Of a stretch of DNA of 64,000 bases, positions 60,695 to 64,000 are shown piece by piece. Location: positions 1,874,501-1,938,500 of the forward strand of contig OX438750.1 in NCBI GenBank assembly GCA_949316235.1, in the 5' to 3' direction. The stretch's first letter is position 1. Each line of letters starts with the position of its first letter. The DNA is from Oegoconia quadripuncta. Its lineage: Eukaryota > Arthropoda > Insecta > Lepidoptera > Autostichidae. The notes under the pieces are model-generated. The model was given only the letters and a program-made list of their open reading frames with translations, did not search any database and was not told the origin of the DNA. The translations under genes and the position numbers were made by a program.

Positions 60695-61335
60695 GTAAAG
60701 AAGTCTGAGGAGAACGAGCAAGAAACTCGAAGGGTTACTCTTTAAAAATCAGGCTTTGATTTTACATAAAGGTTTTCATATTTTATTATTAATTGTGAAA
60801 TAGCCTGGCACGCGAACGATCTGATTATGTCCAGGGATGATTATCATCTAAATAGTCTGATATTTTATACCTAATAAGCTTTGTTAACAAGTTTCTGTTT
60901 TATAGTATCTTTAAATTTATTGAGAGGAAGATTTTGTATGTCAACTGACACCTTATTGAAAAAGCGTATACAAAAGAGTTTGAATGAATTACTGACTTTG
61001 TGGAGGCGACTTATGTGACCTGCAAGTTTATCTTTATTTCTTGTATTGACATCATGTTTAACACTATTTTTCCTGTGGTGCTATATTTTTTTTGACATAC
61101 ATTAGATTTTTAAAAATGTACTGTGACGAAAAGGTTAGAATGTTATACACTTTCAACCTATCTCTAAGTCCTGCAGGTCTCAATTGATAAATTGCGCGAA
61201 CGGCTCGTTTTTTTAAAACAAAGATTGTATTTATATCCGCGGCATTTCCCCACAGCAAGATACCGTAAGACCTCAAACTGTGGAAATAACTAAAATCTGA
61301 GAAGAGACTGTTTGGTTCTGCTTTATGTGCCAAAA
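60695..61335 (-). pseudogene. LINE type-1 ORF2 C-terminus, minus strand
   Basis: The frame 61064-61339 reads SLRSYGILLWGNAADINTIF and KKRAVRAIYQLRPAGLRDRL, the region after the RT thumb. The rest of the ORF end follows to the left after frameshifts (NTRNKDKLAGHISRLHKV and FFNKV). The 3' UTR reaches only to the GAGAACGAGCAAGAAACTCG block at 60705, so the tail has been lost. Confidence 0.8.
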
Positions 61336-61597
61336 CCACACGGCACTATATTGTATTGTATATTGAATTTAAAAAATAATTATATACGGAACCACAATAC
61401 CGAGATCCACGATTAACTTACACTTGACGACGAGGAGGGATGAAAGCCTATGAATCCATTTGGTATAACAATCATTACGCCGTTACGCCATATACAAGTG
61501 TTTTATATTACTCGACACGATTGCTTATTTAAAACAGACTCCAAAGAAGAATGAGAGTCTGTGTTCGTCTGTCTGACCTTCCCTGTTCTCCTTTGAC

Positions 61598-61762
61598 CGA
61601 GTGGTTCAATGTAAACAAGATAGCGTTTACAAATTGGAAGTCGCCGGTTCGATCCCCAGCGACATTATTAGTAGTCGGTTTGGTTGGTGGTAGGGCATTT
61701 TAAATGTCCACCTGGCGCCTACCACCATCTTAGATTGTCAGAGATAAGATAGCCAGTCCCGA
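61598..61762 (+). mobile_element. SINE-A, 5' part with deletions
   Basis: GAGTGGTTCAATGTAAACAA, GGTTCGATCCCCAGC, TTGGTTGGTGGTAGGGCATT and GTCAGAGATAAGATAGCCAG. The GCCGCCAAACAG block is deleted. Confidence 0.8.
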
Positions 61763-62199
61763 AAATAATTGTATTGTATTGACATCATGTTTATCACCAT
61801 TTAACCGACTTCCAAAAAGAAGGAGGCACTTTGTTCGTCTGTATATATTTCTACAACCTTTATTTAGTTTGCAATGTTCGTATTTATGTATATACTATAA
61901 GTAAGTCCATTTCAAAATTTGCAAAGCAATTTTCAACAACTTGCTGGTATCTGATCGAGCTAAAATTTGGTATATTTATGTGAATTCGGTGACAATGTAA
62001 TATTATGGTACGATATAAATAACATTATCATAACATTTCTTTTATGCACCACGTGTTAGCACTTGACTTCAATCACACCTGATGTTAAGTGAGGATAAGA
62101 CCAAAGGTGGAAGCGTAGATACTGACCCGGAAACCCCATCTTATTTGGGGACTAGCTATCTTATCTCTGACAATCGGAACACAACAATCCTATTAACTG

Positions 62200-62460
62200 C
62201 TGTTTAGTGTAGTGGTTAAGAACTCTGACCACTATACTAAAAAGTCGCGGGTTCGAATCCCGCTAGGGGCATATGTTTGTATGATGAATACAGAGAAGTG
62301 TTTTTGAGTTATGGATGTTTTTCATTTAAATATGTATTTACTTACAAAAATGTATTTGTGTAATTTCTCAACCGTATCCATAACACAAGCCTAGATGCTT
62401 ACTGTGGACCTAGATGGCGCTGTGTGTATGTGCAAAGATATTTATTCATTATTTATATTG
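62200..62460 (+). mobile_element. SINE-C, nested in SINE-A
   Basis: CTGTTTAGTGTAGTGGTTAA, GGTTCGAATCCCGC, the central block, a short deletion in the tail (GGACCTAGATGGCGCTGTG) and ATTTATTCATTATT. At the left junction CTGTTT is common to both SINEs, so the exact border is ambiguous. Confidence 0.85.
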
Positions 62461-62556
62461 TATTATTATTCTTTGGCGGCAGTTTTAGATAAGATGGTGT
62501 TAACTAGCCAGGGGAACATTTAAAATGTCCTACCACCAACCAAACCCAACACTAAC

Positions 62557-62806
62557 CTAACCGCCTCCGTGGCTCAATGTAAACAACATTTGGCTTACGA
62601 TTCGGAGGTCGCGGGTTCGATCCACAGCGGGGTAAATCTGCCGCCAAGAATGTTAATAGCATTGTTGTGTTCCGGTTGTCAGAGATAAGATAGCCAGTCG
62701 CCCAAATGTGTTGGGGATTCCGGGTCAGTACGTTTCCACCTTCGACCGCATCTTCACTTAACATCAGGTGTGAAGTACGAACCCGTCGTGCATAAAAAAA
62801 ATACTA
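62557..62806 (+). mobile_element. SINE-A with internal deletion, nested in SINE-A
   Basis: Head CTAACCGCCTCCGTGGCTCA to CGATCCACAGCGGGGT, then a direct jump to AAATCTGCCGCCAAG, losing about 90 bp of the middle, and a normal 3' end. ACTAA before and after is a likely short target duplication. Confidence 0.85.
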
Positions 62807-62879
62807 AACATGTACCCAGCTGGAGATCGAACCCGCGACCTCCGATTCGTAAACCCCATATTGCTTATATTGAGCCTCT

Positions 62880-63475
62880 TAGCAGAAATAATTGCCTAAG
62901 TACATATCGTTTCCACCCTATATAATTCAATCTTCCTCATTCTTAACATCACTTGAAACACTGCGATTGTACACGGACACTTAGGTAGAAAAGTTGAACT
63001 CGACTTTTATTTCTTATTATCTTTTCTATTGTAATAAATAACAGAGGCTTTTGGTATTAATATTGCTGTGAGGAAATTATACATATACACACAATGTTAC
63101 GACCTTTATCCCAAATAAGGTGGTCAGAGATATCCCAAACAATAGTGTTTGGATGCTCCAAACATTAAGAGTTTAATGATTGGAACAACATCCGCAGTTC
63201 ACCTTATGAAATATACAGAAATGCACACGCGACAGGGGGTGAGGCCTTCACCCTTGAAACGTGCAACTATAGATGTTTTTGAAAATAAAGACGTAAGACG
63301 TGACGTTTATGTTGTTAAATATAGTCCCAAACTAAGGGACGCTTTTACTATGAATATTATATAACGAATAAATATACATAAATTAATTATTATATTAATT
63401 ATTATATTATTATAGACGAGCAGCATTACTGCTGGTATGTCTATGTCACAGTGTTGGAAGATTCCACATTGTTCA
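62880..63475. other. LINE 3'-UTR traces only
   Basis: 63085-63150 (CGACCTTTATCCCAAATAAG, GATATCCCAAACAATAGTG) is the complement of 12045-12095, so both belong to one 3'-UTR family. The frame at 63149-63364 has no motif I recognise. Confidence 0.4.
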
Positions 63476-63479
63476 TTAT

Positions 63480-63642
63480 GTTGTTATTCAGTTAATATTT
63501 AAGTCATCACTAGTTTTTAAAAATTTATCCAATCTATTCTTGAACGAATTCACTGATTGGGTGGAGACAACCTCTCCCGGCAGCTTATTCCAGGCCTGAA
63601 CAACACGGTTACTCAGAAAGTGATGGGCGACATTGATGTCAG
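63480..63642 (-). pseudogene. CR1-like RT C-terminal fragment
   Basis: The complement reads LSNRVVQAWNKLPGEVV and SVNSFKNRLDKF, the end of CR1/Jockey-like ORF2. It is cut on the right by a SINE-B piece. Confidence 0.65.
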
Positions 63643-63694
63643 CAGTTTACCCCTCGGTTTCACCGTCAGGATCACTATCCAACACCAATTGGCT
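63643..63694 (-). mobile_element. SINE-B head fragment
   Basis: CCCCTCGGTTTCACCGTCAG and GATCACTATCCAACACCAAT are the complement of a SINE-B head with an internal deletion that removes the B box. Confidence 0.65.
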
Positions 63695-64000
63695 TTAATT
63701 TGGCAACAGCATTAAATAGAATAGGATATCAATTGAAATTACTTCTCAAATAGCTATATCTAGAACGCTAACAATAGCCTATCCAGGTCTGAGCAGGTAT
63801 CAGAGATTAGGTTTTATTGTTACCTAGATTGCATGCTTACTCCGTGTATTTCAAAAGGGGCTGAGAGGCTTTTTAATTGAATTTCTAAACGTCTATTGTT
63901 ATGAGAAGCCAGGTCGTTGGCCTCGAGGATGTTGTGATGCCAATTAGGTAAATGAAGTAGTATGAATTAATGACTTTAGACGGCGTGTTTTCGTACAAAG
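63695..64000. other. No recognised feature
   Basis: AT-rich end of the window. Nothing supported. Confidence 0.4.

Larger units (their letters stand above)
62038..62877 (-). mobile_element. SINE-A, host of two nested SINEs
   Basis: Three pieces of one minus-strand SINE-A can be joined in order: 62038-62200 (3' end to TCCTATTAAC), 62470-62556 (TTGGCGGCAG to ACCAACCAAACCCAACACTAA) and 62806-62877 (ACTAAACATGTACCCAGCTG to the head). They are separated by SINE-C and by a plus-strand SINE-A. Confidence 0.85.

Noticed and set aside
1761..63694. tRNA genes suggested by A and B boxes at many positions (for example 12428, 23492, 46070, 60012)
   Set aside because: Each is the head of a SINE copy, with the same downstream body and tail. 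The acceptor stems do not pair and the anticodon arms are not conserved.

Overview
The window is 64 kb of AT-rich eukaryotic DNA crowded with mobile elements. It reads as an intergenic or heterochromatin-like stretch of an insect genome, most likely a moth or butterfly. The reasons are the mix of families: RTE and Jockey/CR1-type non-LTR retrotransposon tails, several tRNA-derived SINEs, Helitron-like pieces with a CTAG-type 3' end, many MITEs and a mariner. This attribution rests on family knowledge, not on a host gene. I found no convincing complete host protein-coding gene, no rRNA, no CRISPR array and no bacterial-type operon. The only long intact protein is a mariner transposase (4434-5501), which lies between matching 32-bp inverted repeats.

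Four SINE families make up much of the window; the names are mine. SINE-A is about 330 bp and has about 21 copies. SINE-B (about 240 bp) and SINE-C (about 270 bp) have different tRNA-like heads but share a central block and a similar tail. SINE-D has a third kind of tRNA-like head. Non-LTR retrotransposons appear only as 3' remnants: RTE-like C-termini, a Jockey/CR1-like RT with its FADD box (36540-38052), and several 3'-UTR families.

Layout. 0-10 kb: broken RTE, SINEs nested in Helitron-like pieces with clear target-site duplications (TSDs), the mariner, and a foldback element. 10-24 kb: SINEs, a CA microsatellite, head-to-head LINE tails, a composite repeat called X, and a 111-bp tandem array. 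24-34 kb: SINEs, a 54-bp minisatellite with an accidental open frame, and a long-TIR element (J) carrying a Harbinger-like N-terminal fragment. 34.5-41.2 kb: a segment bounded by inverted 310-bp repeats, holding a canonical TATA/initiator pair with splice-like signals, the RT remnant, and a palindrome built of about 16-bp units. 41-64 kb: RTE remnants, MITEs, a hAT-type MITE with an 8-bp TSD, and stacked SINE nests.

The most unusual object is at 47986-49362. It is a 1.38-kb, very GC-rich, poly(A)-tailed insert inside a SINE-C copy, with an exact 18-bp TSD. It contains at least ten strong hairpins, one a 24-bp stem closed by a TTCG loop. It looks like a retrotransposed structured RNA or a non-autonomous retroelement that I do not recognise.

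The elements do not form a pathway. What they record is an order of insertion: SINE-B and SINE-A into Helitron-like pieces, SINE-A into SINE-B, SINE-C and SINE-A into SINE-A, a MITE into a dispersed repeat, and the GC-rich retroposon into SINE-C.
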